Below, piece after piece: positions 16,801 to 25,267 of a stretch of 64,000 nt of DNA. Every line of letters starts with the position of its first letter. Position 1 is the stretch's first letter. This DNA comes from Streptosporangium becharense (lineage in GTDB: Bacteria > Actinomycetota > Actinomycetes > Streptosporangiales > Streptosporangiaceae). The position numbers were made by a program, and so were the translations under genes. The stretch lies in NCBI RefSeq assembly GCF_014204985.1, contig NZ_JACHMP010000001.1, positions 3,534,001 through 3,598,000 on the forward strand, in the 5' to 3' direction. Below the pieces are notes generated by a model. The model worked only from the letters and a program-made list of their open reading frames with translations, was not told the origin of the DNA and made no database searches.

Positions 16801-18366
16801 TCAGCAGGCGCGCAGGACCACGATCGCCATGTCGTCGGCGCTCGGCTCCGGGGCGAAGTCCTGGACGGCACGGCGGACGCGCTCGGCGACGGCCCGCGCC
16901 GACAGGCCCACACACTCGGCGAACAGCTTGGCCAGGCCCCCGTCGTCGTCGAGCAGCCGCCCGTCGCGACGGCGCTCGGTGACCCCGTCGGTCACCGCGA
17001 GGAGCACGTCACCGGGATCGAGGTGGACGAGCTCGGCCTCGAACGACGCCTCGGGGAAGACCCCCAGCAGCGACTGGGAGGTCACCACGGTCTCCACGAC
17101 GCCGCTGGGCCGCAGCCGCAGGGCCTCGGGGTGGCCGGCGGAGACCAGCGAAACGTCCAGCCCGTCCGCGACGGGCGTGATCTCCCCGTGCAGCAGCGTC
17201 AGGAAGCGGGCACGGTCGCCCTCGTCCAGGATGGCCTGGTTGAGGCGTTCGAGGACCGCCGCCACGTCGTACCCCTCCCTGGCGAGCAGCCGCAGGGTGT
17301 GCCGGGCCAGGCCGGTGACGGCCGCCGCCTCCGGACCGGTCCCGCAGACGTCGCCCACCGCGAACCGCCAGGAGCCGTCACCGGCCGCGAACAGGTCGTA
17401 GAAGTCGCCGCCGACCTCGTTGGTCTCGCCCGCGGGCTCGTAGACCACGGCGGGGTCGAGGCCCGGGATCTCGCCCGGCTCGTCGGGCGGGAGCAGGCTG
17501 CGCTGCAACGCCCGGTTGGCCGCCGCCTGGGTGGCGTACAGCAGGGCGTTGTCCAGGGCGAGAGCGGCGCGGCGGGCGATGTCCTCGGCGTACTGGAAGA
17601 CGTCGTCGGCGAACCGGTCGGGCCGGCCCAGGCACATCGCGCCGAGGGTCCTGCCCCGGGCCAGCAGCGGGAACACCAGCACGTGCGAGTCGCCGAGCTG
17701 CATGGCGCCGCCGCCGTGCGGGACGCGGACCGCGGCGAGCTCCTCGCGCAACTCGTCGATGCGCCGCTCATCGGTGTGCCAGAGGTAGGCTGGTCGCTGC
17801 GGGCCGCCGCCGTCGCCCCAGGTGTAGACGGCGCACCAGGTGGCCAGCCGAGGCACCACGATCTGGGAGATGATCGCGGGCACCATGTCCGGGTTGAGGG
17901 TTCCCGCCAGCAGGTCGCTGGCGTCGGCGAGGAAACCCATCCACAGCGGCCCGCGGCTGGGCTCCTCCTCCGCCGACCACTCCTCCGCGGGGCGGCCCGG
18001 GGCACCGGGAAGCGCGATACGGGCCCAGTGGGTGCGCCACTGGCCGGCGAAGGTGACACCCCACTCCTCCACCGGCACGGGCGGGGCACCCCGCACCGGC
18101 GCGGGCGGGGCGTCGGGGTCGTCGTCGGAGGTCCACTTCTGGCGCACCTCGACCTGCAGGCCGTCTCCCAGGTGGTTCCAGACGACCTCGAACGGGACGT
18201 CGGTCGCCTGCGCCGCCAGCTCCGCCGCCAGGTGCTCCGCCGGCGCGAGCACGGGCGTGGCGGCCCAGGCGGTCATCACCTCTCTGGTGAACCGCCTGAC
18301 GGCGGGAACGGCCGTCTCTCCTGGAGCGAAGGTCGCCGCCAGGACGGCGTGGGAAGCACTGGTCAT
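16801..18366 (-). CDS. GAF-SpoIIE protein phosphatase with degenerate N-terminal ATPase-like domain
   Basis: The protein has 521 residues. The N-terminal about 120 look like a decayed anti-sigma HATPase domain (HLAAELAAQATDVPFEVVWNHL...VEVRQKW) lacking a clear N-box. A GAF domain follows at about 170-310 (RLATWCAVYTWGD...LGAMCLGRPDRF), then a PP2C/SpoIIE domain to the end with EVGGDFYDLF, FAVGDVCGTGPEAA and LAVTDGVTERR. Such RsbU-type phosphatases dephosphorylate anti-anti-sigma proteins in partner-switching cascades. The gene is divergent from the multi-HAMP kinase, 121 bp away, which points to joint stress signalling. ATG 18366 is favoured; an in-frame start at 18456 is possible. Confidence 0.86.
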   Translation of the reverse strand: MTSASHAVLAATFAPGETAVPAVRRFTREVMTAWAATPVLAPAEHLAAELAAQATDVPFEVVWNHLGDGLQVEVRQKWTSDDDPDAPPAPVRGAPPVPVEEWGVTFAGQWRTHWARIALPGAPGRPAEEWSAEEEPSRGPLWMGFLADASDLLAGTLNPDMVPAIISQIVVPRLATWCAVYTWGDGGGPQRPAYLWHTDERRIDELREELAAVRVPHGGGAMQLGDSHVLVFPLLARGRTLGAMCLGRPDRFADDVFQYAEDIARRAALALDNALLYATQAAANRALQRSLLPPDEPGEIPGLDPAVVYEPAGETNEVGGDFYDLFAAGDGSWRFAVGDVCGTGPEAAAVTGLARHTLRLLAREGYDVAAVLERLNQAILDEGDRARFLTLLHGEITPVADGLDVSLVSAGHPEALRLRPSGVVETVVTSQSLLGVFPEASFEAELVHLDPGDVLLAVTDGVTERRRDGRLLDDDGGLAKLFAECVGLSARAVAERVRRAVQDFAPEPSADDMAIVVLRAC

Positions 18367-18487
18367 TGTTCCGTGACTACCACACTTCCCGCTCACGTGG
18401 GGTGAATCGAAGGTGGGACTACACATTGCGCACCGTGACAGACTGGGATGACTCACGGCCGCGCCCCCCGGGAGTCAAGGAGGCCAT

Positions 18488-21400
18488 ATGACCACGGTCA
18501 ACACCGTGCCCGACGTCGAGGAGCGACGTTACAGCGAGTCGGACCTGCGCCCGATCCTGCAGACGCTCATCACCTGGCGCGACGGAGACTTCCGCCGCCG
18601 GGTGCCGCATGCTCCGCCAGGGATCCTAAGCGAGATCCGGCTGCTGCTCAACGAGGTCGCCGACCGGCGCGAGCACCTGGCCAACGAGCTGCACCGGGTG
18701 CGGCGAGAGGTGGTCAAGGAGGGCCGTTTCAGCGAGCGTCTCACCCCCGGCCCGGGGGTCGGGTCGTGGGCCGAGAGCGTCGACTCCGTCAACGCGTTGA
18801 TCAACGCGCTCGTCGGCCCGGTGAGCGGGGCCGCGGACGTGATCGACGCGGTGGCCAAGGGCGATCTGTCCCAGCGGATCGATCTCGACCGCAGCGCCCG
18901 GGGTGAGGTGCGCCGCCTCGGCAAGGCGATCAACGGCATGGTCGACCAGTTGTCGCTGTTCACCTCCGAGGTGACCCGGGTGGCCCGCGAGGTCGGCACC
19001 GAGGGCCGGCTGGGCGGCCGGGCGAACGTGCGGGGCATGTCGGGAAGCTGGCGTGACCTCACCGAGGCCGTGAACACCATGTCCAGCCGCGTCTCGGCGC
19101 AGGTCCGCGACATCGCGGCGGTGACCACCGCGGTCGCGCGGGGCGACCTGAGCCGCAAGGTCACCGTCGACGCGGTCGGCGAGATGTTCGAGCTGAAGAA
19201 CACCGTCAACACGATGGTCGACCAGCTGCTGGCGTTCGCCGAGGAGGTGACCCGGGTGGCCCGCGAGGTCGGCACCGAGGGCCAGCTCGGCGGACAGGCG
19301 CAGGTGCGGGGCGTCTCCGGCGTCTGGAAGGACCTCACCGACAACGTCAACGTCATGGCGGGCAACCTGACCACCCAGGTCCGCGCCATCGCGGCGGTGT
19401 CGACGGCGGTGGCCCAGGGCGACCTCTCCAAGAAGATCACCGCCGACGCGCGGGGAGAGATCCTCCAGCTCAAGGACACCCTCAACACCATGGTCGACCA
19501 GCTGTCGATGTTCGCCGACGAGGTCACCCGCGTCGCCCGCGAAGTCGGCACCGAGGGCCAGCTCGGCGGACAGGCCCGCGTCCGCGGCGTCTCCGGCGTC
19601 TGGAAGGACCTCACCGACAACGTCAACTCCATGGCCAACAACCTGACCTACCAGGTACGCAACATCGCCGAGGTCACCACCGCCGTCGCCAACGGCGACC
19701 TGACCCGCAAGATCGACGTCGACGCGCAGGGCGAGATCCTCGCGCTCAAGACCACCATCAACACCATGGTCGACCAGCTGTCGTCCTTCGCCTCCGAGGT
19801 GAGCCGGGTGGCCCGCGAGGTCGGCTCGGAGGGCCAGCTCGGCGGACAGGCGCAGGTGCCCGGGGTCTCGGGCACCTGGAAGGACCTCACCGACAACGTC
19901 AACGTCATGGCCAACAACCTGACCACCCAGGTGCGCCAGATCGCGGCGGTGTCGACGGCGGTGGCCCAGGGCAACCTGTCCAAGAAGATCACCGCCGACG
20001 CGCAGGGGGAGATCCTCCAGCTCAAGGACACCCTCAACACCATGGTCGACCAGCTGTCGATGTTCGCCGACGAGGTCACCCGCGTCGCCCGCGAAGTCGG
20101 CACCGAGGGCCAGCTCGGCGGACAGGCCCGCGTCCGCGGCGTCTCCGGCGTCTGGAAGGACCTCACCGACAACGTCAACTCCATGGCCAACAACCTGACC
20201 TACCAGGTACGCAACATCGCCGAGGTCACCACCGCCGTCGCCAAGGGCAACCTGACCCGCAAGATCGACGTGAACGCGCAGGGCGAGATCCTCGCGCTCA
20301 AGACCACCATCAACACCATGGTCGACCAGCTGTCGTCCTTCGCCTCCGAGGTGAGCCGGGTGGCCCGCGAGGTCGGCTCGGAGGGCAAACTGGGCGGCCA
20401 GGCCCGCGTCGAGGGTGCCGAGGGCATCTGGAAGGGCCTCACCGAGAACGTCAACGAGCTGGCCGCCCGCCTGACCACCCAGGTCCGCGCCATCGCCGAG
20501 GTGACGACCGCGGTCGCCACCGGTGACCTGACCCGCTCCATCACCGTCGACGCCGGGGGTGAGATCGGCGAGCTGAAGGACAACATCAACATGATGGTGG
20601 CGGTGCTCCGCGACACCACCACCGCCAACCAGGAGCAAGACTGGCTGAAGTCCAACCTCGCCAGGATCTCCCGGCTCATGCAGGGCCACCGTGACCTGAT
20701 GGAGGTCGCCAGGCTCATCATGAGCGAGCTGACGCCGCTGGTGTCGGCCCGCTACGGCGCCTTCTACCTCGCCGAGCCCACGGGCGGGCGAGAGCTGATC
20801 CTCATCGCCGGGTACGGCGTGCGGCCCGGCTCCGGCCCCCGCCAGCGGTTCGCGGCCGGAGAGGGCGTGGTGGGCCAGGCCGCCCTGGAGGGCAAGAAGA
20901 TCATCCTTGGCAACGTGCCCTCCCGCTACCTCACCGTCGACACCGGCCTCAGCAGCTCCGCGCCCGCGCAGATCGTCGTGCTGCCGATCCTGTTCGAGAA
21001 CCAGGTGCTGGGCGTGCTGGAGCTGGCCTCGTTCAACGAGTTCAGCGAGATCCACCACGACCTGCTCAACCAGCTCGTCGAGACCATCGGCGTCACGATG
21101 AACACGATCATCGCCAACTCCCGCACCCAGGACCTGCTGACGGAGTCGCAGCGCCTGGCCACGGAGCTCCAGGAACGCTCCGACGAGCTCCAGCGGCAGC
21201 AGGAGGAACTGCGCCGCTCCAACGCCGAACTGGAGGACAAGGCCGCCCTGCTGGCCAAGCAGAACCGGGCCATCGAGATCCAGAACTTCCAGATCGAGCA
21301 GGCCCGCCGCACCCTGGAGGAGCGCGCCGAGCAGCTGGCCGTCTCCTCGCGGTACAAGTCCGAGTTCCTGGCCAACATGTCCCACGAGCTGCGCACCCCG

Positions 21401-22663
21401 CTGAACAGCCTCCTGGTGCTGGCCAAGCTGCTCACCGAGAACTCCGAGGGCAACCTCACCCCCCAGCAGGTGGAGTTCGCCAGAACCATCCACGGCGCCG
21501 GATCGGCCCTGCTACAGCTGATCAACGACATCCTGGACCTGTCGAAGGTCGAGGCCGGGCGGATGGACATCCACCCGCAGCAGATCTCGCTGCCCAAGCT
21601 CGTCGACTACTTCGAGGCCACCTTCGCCCCGCTGGCCCAGGACAAGGGCCTGTCGTTCACCGTGGAGGTCGACCCGTCGGTGCCGCACGAGATCCGCACC
21701 GACGAGCAGCGTCTCCAGCAGGTGGTACGCAACCTGCTCTCCAACGCGATCAAGTTCACGCCCAAGGGTCAGGTGCGGCTGCGGGTGGTCCGGGCCGCGC
21801 GCGCCGTGACGTTCGTCGACGACACCCTGCGGGGCGCCGACGGCATCCTCGCGTTCGAGGTGATCGACACCGGGATAGGGATCGCCGCGGACAAGCTGGA
21901 GGTCATCTTCGAGGCGTTCCGCCAGGCCGACGGAACCACCAGCCGCAAGTACGGCGGGACGGGCCTCGGCCTGTCGATCTGCCGCGAGATCGCCCGCCTG
22001 CTGGGCGGCGAGATCCACGTGGTGAGCAAGGTGGGCGAGGGCAGCACCTTCACCCTCTACCTGCCGCCGTCCTACGGCGGTCCGCTGGCCTCCCGCGACG
22101 GCGGGGCGAGCACGCCCAACGCCGCCCCACCGGAGACGACGCTCGCCGGAGCGCCGGCGGGCACCGACGACCTGCCGGAGACCCCGATCTCCGACGACCT
22201 GCCCGTTCCCCACTTCGCGCAGAGCGAGAGCCCGGCGTGGCAGGGCGACGACCCGCTGACCGACGCCAAGATCCTGATCGTGGACGACGACATCCGCAAC
22301 GTGTTCGCGCTGACCAGCGTTCTGGAACGGTACGGCTCCACCGTGGTCTACGCCGAGAACGGCCGCGAGGGCATCGAGCAGCTCGAACGCAACGAGGACG
22401 TCGCCCTCGTCCTGATGGACATCATGATGCCGGAGATGGACGGCTGGGCCACCACCTCCGCGATCCGCCGGATGCCGCAGTTCGCGGATCTGCCGATCAT
22501 CGCGCTGACCGCTAAGGTCATGCGGGGCGACCGCGAGAAAAGCATCGCATCCGGCGCCTCCGACTATGTCCCCAAGCCCGTCGACGTGGACCGTCTTCTG
22601 GAACGGTTGCGCGGCTGGCTCTCCCGGGGCAAGCCGTCCGTTGACTCCAACGAAGGCGTGTGA
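18488..22663 (+). CDS. Hybrid histidine kinase with seven HAMP repeats (OsaA-like)
   Basis: The protein has 1391 residues and no membrane segment, so it is cytoplasmic. After an N-terminal helical part come seven HAMP units at exact 92-residue spacing, each ending in a (N/I)xMVxxL motif (Met at 151, 243, 335, 427, 519, 611, 703). A GAF domain follows at about 740-880, a coiled coil at 890-960, then HisKA (phospho-acceptor H966 in MSHELRTPL), HATPase ([21 protein letters not shown]) and a receiver domain with D1311. This matches fungal Nik1/group III osmosensor kinases and Streptomyces OsaA, which acts in osmoadaptation. AAGGAGG precedes the ATG. The response regulator follows 3 nt later. Confidence 0.92.
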   Translation: MTTVNTVPDVEERRYSESDLRPILQTLITWRDGDFRRRVPHAPPGILSEIRLLLNEVADRREHLANELHRVRREVVKEGRFSERLTPGPGVGSWAESVDSVNALINALVGPVSGAADVIDAVAKGDLSQRIDLDRSARGEVRRLGKAINGMVDQLSLFTSEVTRVAREVGTEGRLGGRANVRGMSGSWRDLTEAVNTMSSRVSAQVRDIAAVTTAVARGDLSRKVTVDAVGEMFELKNTVNTMVDQLLAFAEEVTRVAREVGTEGQLGGQAQVRGVSGVWKDLTDNVNVMAGNLTTQVRAIAAVSTAVAQGDLSKKITADARGEILQLKDTLNTMVDQLSMFADEVTRVAREVGTEGQLGGQARVRGVSGVWKDLTDNVNSMANNLTYQVRNIAEVTTAVANGDLTRKIDVDAQGEILALKTTINTMVDQLSSFASEVSRVAREVGSEGQLGGQAQVPGVSGTWKDLTDNVNVMANNLTTQVRQIAAVSTAVAQGNLSKKITADAQGEILQLKDTLNTMVDQLSMFADEVTRVAREVGTEGQLGGQARVRGVSGVWKDLTDNVNSMANNLTYQVRNIAEVTTAVAKGNLTRKIDVNAQGEILALKTTINTMVDQLSSFASEVSRVAREVGSEGKLGGQARVEGAEGIWKGLTENVNELAARLTTQVRAIAEVTTAVATGDLTRSITVDAGGEIGELKDNINMMVAVLRDTTTANQEQDWLKSNLARISRLMQGHRDLMEVARLIMSELTPLVSARYGAFYLAEPTGGRELILIAGYGVRPGSGPRQRFAAGEGVVGQAALEGKKIILGNVPSRYLTVDTGLSSSAPAQIVVLPILFENQVLGVLELASFNEFSEIHHDLLNQLVETIGVTMNTIIANSRTQDLLTESQRLATELQERSDELQRQQEELRRSNAELEDKAALLAKQNRAIEIQNFQIEQARRTLEERAEQLAVSSRYKSEFLANMSHELRTPLNSLLVLAKLLTENSEGNLTPQQVEFARTIHGAGSALLQLINDILDLSKVEAGRMDIHPQQISLPKLVDYFEATFAPLAQDKGLSFTVEVDPSVPHEIRTDEQRLQQVVRNLLSNAIKFTPKGQVRLRVVRAARAVTFVDDTLRGADGILAFEVIDTGIGIAADKLEVIFEAFRQADGTTSRKYGGTGLGLSICREIARLLGGEIHVVSKVGEGSTFTLYLPPSYGGPLASRDGGASTPNAAPPETTLAGAPAGTDDLPETPISDDLPVPHFAQSESPAWQGDDPLTDAKILIVDDDIRNVFALTSVLERYGSTVVYAENGREGIEQLERNEDVALVLMDIMMPEMDGWATTSAIRRMPQFADLPIIALTAKVMRGDREKSIASGASDYVPKPVDVDRLLERLRGWLSRGKPSVDSNEGV
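19457..19690 (+). repeat. Copy 1 of a perfect 234-bp repeat inside the HAMP kinase
   Basis: These 234 bases recur without a mismatch at 20009-20242, exactly 552 bp (two HAMP units, 184 codons) downstream. The identity reaches third codon positions, which shows recent duplication or gene conversion. Confidence 0.95.
20009..20242 (+). repeat. Copy 2 of the perfect 234-bp repeat inside the HAMP kinase
   Basis: This is identical to 19457-19690. The next HAMP unit (around 20291-20390) is likewise almost identical to the one at 19739-19838, so the duplicated module is a pair of HAMP domains. Confidence 0.95.
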
Positions 22664-22666
22664 TCG

Positions 22667-23299
22667 ATGCCGGACAGAGCCAAGATCCTCCTGGTCGACG
22701 ACCGCGAGGAGAATCTGATCGCGCTTGAGGCCATCCTCAGCTCGCTCGATCTGATACCCGTCCGAGCACGTTCGGGGGAGGAGGCGCTCAAGGCACTGCT
22801 CGGCACGGAGTTCGCGCTGATCCTCCTCGATGTCCGCATGCCCGGCATGGACGGGTTCGAGACGGCCGCGCACATCAAACGGCGTGAACGCACCCGCAAC
22901 ATCCCGATCATCTTCCTGACCGTGGTCGACAGCGCACCCGACTACGCCTTCCGCAGCTACGCCGCGGGCGCCGTCGACTACCTCGCCAAGCCCTTCGACC
23001 CGTGGGTGCTGCGGGCCAAGGTCGCCGTGTTCGTGGAGCTGTACAACATGAACCGGCGGCTGGCCGAGCAGGCCGCCATGCTGCGCGATCGGCTCACCGC
23101 CGAGCTGCCGCCCGGCGACTCCGCCGACCAGGCGGCGGTGCTGCCCGAACTGTCCAGGCGCCTGGCCGCGATCGAGGAGGAGATGGGCCGGGTGGCCGAC
23201 CTGTCCCGTGACAGCGCCGACCCTTCCCTCACCGCTGCGGTCTCCGACCTGGCCAAACGCGTCAACCACCTGCGCGCCGGATTCGACGCCCTTACCTGA
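22667..23299 (+). CDS. Response regulator without DNA-binding domain (OsaB-like)
   Basis: The protein has 210 residues. Residues 5-120 form a receiver domain with acidic pocket DD (LLVDDREEN), phospho-acceptor D55 in LLDVRMPGMDGF, and Lys in YLAKPFD. After it comes only a coiled-coil-like helical tail (NMNRRLAEQAAMLRDRL...LSRRLAAIEEEMGRV). There is no output domain, so it must signal through protein contacts. The start lies 3 nt after the kinase stop, so the two are co-translated and it is the kinase's likely phosphotransfer partner. The same pairing is known for Streptomyces OsaA-OsaB. Confidence 0.9.
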   Translation: MPDRAKILLVDDREENLIALEAILSSLDLIPVRARSGEEALKALLGTEFALILLDVRMPGMDGFETAAHIKRRERTRNIPIIFLTVVDSAPDYAFRSYAAGAVDYLAKPFDPWVLRAKVAVFVELYNMNRRLAEQAAMLRDRLTAELPPGDSADQAAVLPELSRRLAAIEEEMGRVADLSRDSADPSLTAAVSDLAKRVNHLRAGFDALT

Positions 23300-23392
23300 C
23301 ACCCCCGCGCCGGCCCGCTGGCCGACGCCGATCCCACGGACGTTCGTCCCCGGGCGCCTCGTGCCCGGGGCGTCCCGCCGGGACGGCCGGAT

Positions 23393-24967
23393 TCAGCGGC
23401 GGGCTCGTTCCAGGGCGTCCCAGAAGCCGCGACGCAGGGCGTGGCGGACCTCGTCGTGCAGGAGGAAGTCGATCGGCAGGGACGACCCCTGCAGCAGGCG
23501 GGCCTCCAGGTCGGAGGGCATACGGGGCTTGCGGGCGAGCACCGCCTCCAGCCACAGGGCGGGGGCGTCCTTGGCGACGGACTCGCCGAAGTCGTGGCCT
23601 TCCTTGTGGGCGGCCTGCACCGCGTCGGAGAGGGTGGTCGCGGCGCCGTCGGCGGAACCGTCCCGCACCGGCACGGGGGCCGGCTGGGGGCCGGTGTAGG
23701 GGGCGCCCGTCCGTGACGACTGGTAGCTCGGCATACCGCCGGTGTCGCCCAGCGAGTACTGCGGCGGGGAGGGCAGCGGGCCGGTCAGGCCCCCGCCGGC
23801 GGTGACACGCGGGGGCGTGGCGGCGGACGGAGGCGTGGCGGCGGGCGGAGGCGTGGCGGCGGGCGGAGGCGTCTGAGGGGACGGGGCCGTCGGAGTGATC
23901 GGCGGCTCCTGGGTGTACCCCGAATAGGAGGAGTGTGCCCCGGGCTGGGCGTGGGCGGCGCGGGAAGGCCGGACCGCGGAGATCGGACCGGTGGTCGGCG
24001 AGCCGTCGGCCACACCGGCCACCGGACCGGTCGACGGACCGGCCACCGGACCGGTCGACGTACCGACGGCGAAACCGCCGGCCGCACCGGCCACCGGACC
24101 GGTCGCCCCCCTGTCCGCTTGCCCGTTCGCCTCGTCGGCCGCCGGACGGCCGGATACACCCCCCGCCGTACTGCCGGATACACCGGCCGCCGGGCTACCG
24201 GCCGCACCCACAGGCCCATCGGCGGCGAAACCACCGGCCGCACCGGTCGCCGCACCAGCTACCGGACCGTTCGCCCCACCGGTGGTGAGGCCACCGGCCG
24301 CCGACGCGGAGAGGTCCGCACCTCGGGAGGAGGCATCCGCGTCCAGGGGAGAGGCGCCCGCGCCGTAGGAGGAGGTGGTCCGGCCGTTGGCGGACGGCCG
24401 GCGCCCCGTGGAACCCACGGCGGCCGGTTCACCGCCGACCGGGCTGACGTGGGGCCGCAGCCGGTCGGCGCCGATCTCGATCAGGTCGTCGCACTCCTGG
24501 CGGAGCATGCGGGAGACGGCCCAGCTGCCGTCCGCGGCGATGTGCACCACGGTGACCCGGATACCGAGATCCTGGGCGTCGCAGACGACCTGTGTCAGAT
24601 CCTCGTCGCCGCTGACCACCACCGCGTCGCAGATCGCGCCGTTGCGGGCCAGCGTCATCAGATCGCGGTGCACCTGGGCGTCGACGCCCTCACGACGGCC
24701 GGGACGGATGCGCGACAGCCGGAGTTTCAGGCCGGGGATGTCGGCCAGGGTGTCGTGCTCGGGGGTGCGGCGGCCCTCCACGGTCGCCTCATACCAGTAG
24801 CAGCGCAGCAGCGGCAGGCCGGTGCGCTCCGTGGCGAGCCTGCCGAGCAACTGGAGCAGACCGGGATAGTCCCAGGAGACAGCCTCACGGTGGCGGGTGC
24901 CGTGCGCGGCCATCGCACCGTCGGTCAACAGGTAGCCAGCGTCCACGAACAGCGCGCAGCGATCCAC
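23393..24967 (-). CDS. NYN-domain (PIN-like) nuclease with long repeat-rich linker
   Basis: The protein has 524 residues. Residues 3-165 form a NYN domain with the acidic catalytic set D9 (FVDAGYL), D96 (GVDAQ) and D121/D123 (SGDEDL), as in the PIN-like RNA nucleases. Residues about 190-420 are a low-complexity linker of Gly/Ala/Pro/Thr repeats (TGPVAG-type units and PPPAAT units). The last 80 residues are a folded helical domain that I do not recognise (EGHDFGESVAKDAPALWLEAVL...HDEVRHALRRGFWDALE). It probably acts on RNA in the cytoplasm. The GTG at 24967 begins the domain homology; a 50-codon upstream extension is unlikely. Confidence 0.82.
   Translation of the reverse strand: MDRCALFVDAGYLLTDGAMAAHGTRHREAVSWDYPGLLQLLGRLATERTGLPLLRCYWYEATVEGRRTPEHDTLADIPGLKLRLSRIRPGRREGVDAQVHRDLMTLARNGAICDAVVVSGDEDLTQVVCDAQDLGIRVTVVHIAADGSWAVSRMLRQECDDLIEIGADRLRPHVSPVGGEPAAVGSTGRRPSANGRTTSSYGAGASPLDADASSRGADLSASAAGGLTTGGANGPVAGAATGAAGGFAADGPVGAAGSPAAGVSGSTAGGVSGRPAADEANGQADRGATGPVAGAAGGFAVGTSTGPVAGPSTGPVAGVADGSPTTGPISAVRPSRAAHAQPGAHSSYSGYTQEPPITPTAPSPQTPPPAATPPPAATPPSAATPPRVTAGGGLTGPLPSPPQYSLGDTGGMPSYQSSRTGAPYTGPQPAPVPVRDGSADGAATTLSDAVQAAHKEGHDFGESVAKDAPALWLEAVLARKPRMPSDLEARLLQGSSLPIDFLLHDEVRHALRRGFWDALERARR
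23815..24300. repeat. Low-complexity tandem repeats in the NYN gene linker
   Basis: Short GC-rich units recur here: GGCGTGGCGGCGGGCGGA near 23820-23875 and ACCGGACCGGTCGACG-like units near 24010-24120. They encode the PPPAAT and TGPVAG repeats. Length variation between strains is likely. Confidence 0.75.
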
Positions 24968-25267
24968 ACGACACCGCCCTTCCTTCGTGGCCCGACCCTG
25001 CGGCTCAGACAGACGTGAAAGAGCCCCCGAAGCCCCGGGAAACAGCCCTTCCTCAGGGTAGTCAAGCAGCTGATCGTTCGAGAGTGAATCCCGACGATTC
25101 CGCCTTCGCCTGACCATAAGCTGGGCCGCTCCGGCAGACCGTACCAGTTCGTCCGTTTATGAAACCGTACCGGGAAAGGCTCCGCACTCTGCCCGTCACC
25201 ATCGGCCGCCCGCCCGGAACCTGAGCCCCCGCCCGGAACCCGAGCCCCCGGTCGCCGTCGCGGGACC
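24968..25267. other. 300-bp gap upstream of the NYN gene
   Basis: No gene is supported here. It contains an imperfect 19-bp tandem duplication at 25211-25248 (CGCCCGGAACC(T/C)GAGCCCC) just past the stop of the sigma-fusion gene. The promoter of the minus-strand NYN gene must lie in it, but I cannot pick it out. Confidence 0.5.

Noticed and set aside
18626-21493. 955-codon minus-strand frame across the HAMP kinase
   Set aside because: It repeats with the same 92-codon period as the HAMP units on the other strand, so it is only their shadow.
23815-24300. CRISPR-like array in the repeated DNA of the NYN gene
   Set aside because: The repeats are short, in frame, without unique spacers of constant length, and encode a Pro/Gly/Ala linker.
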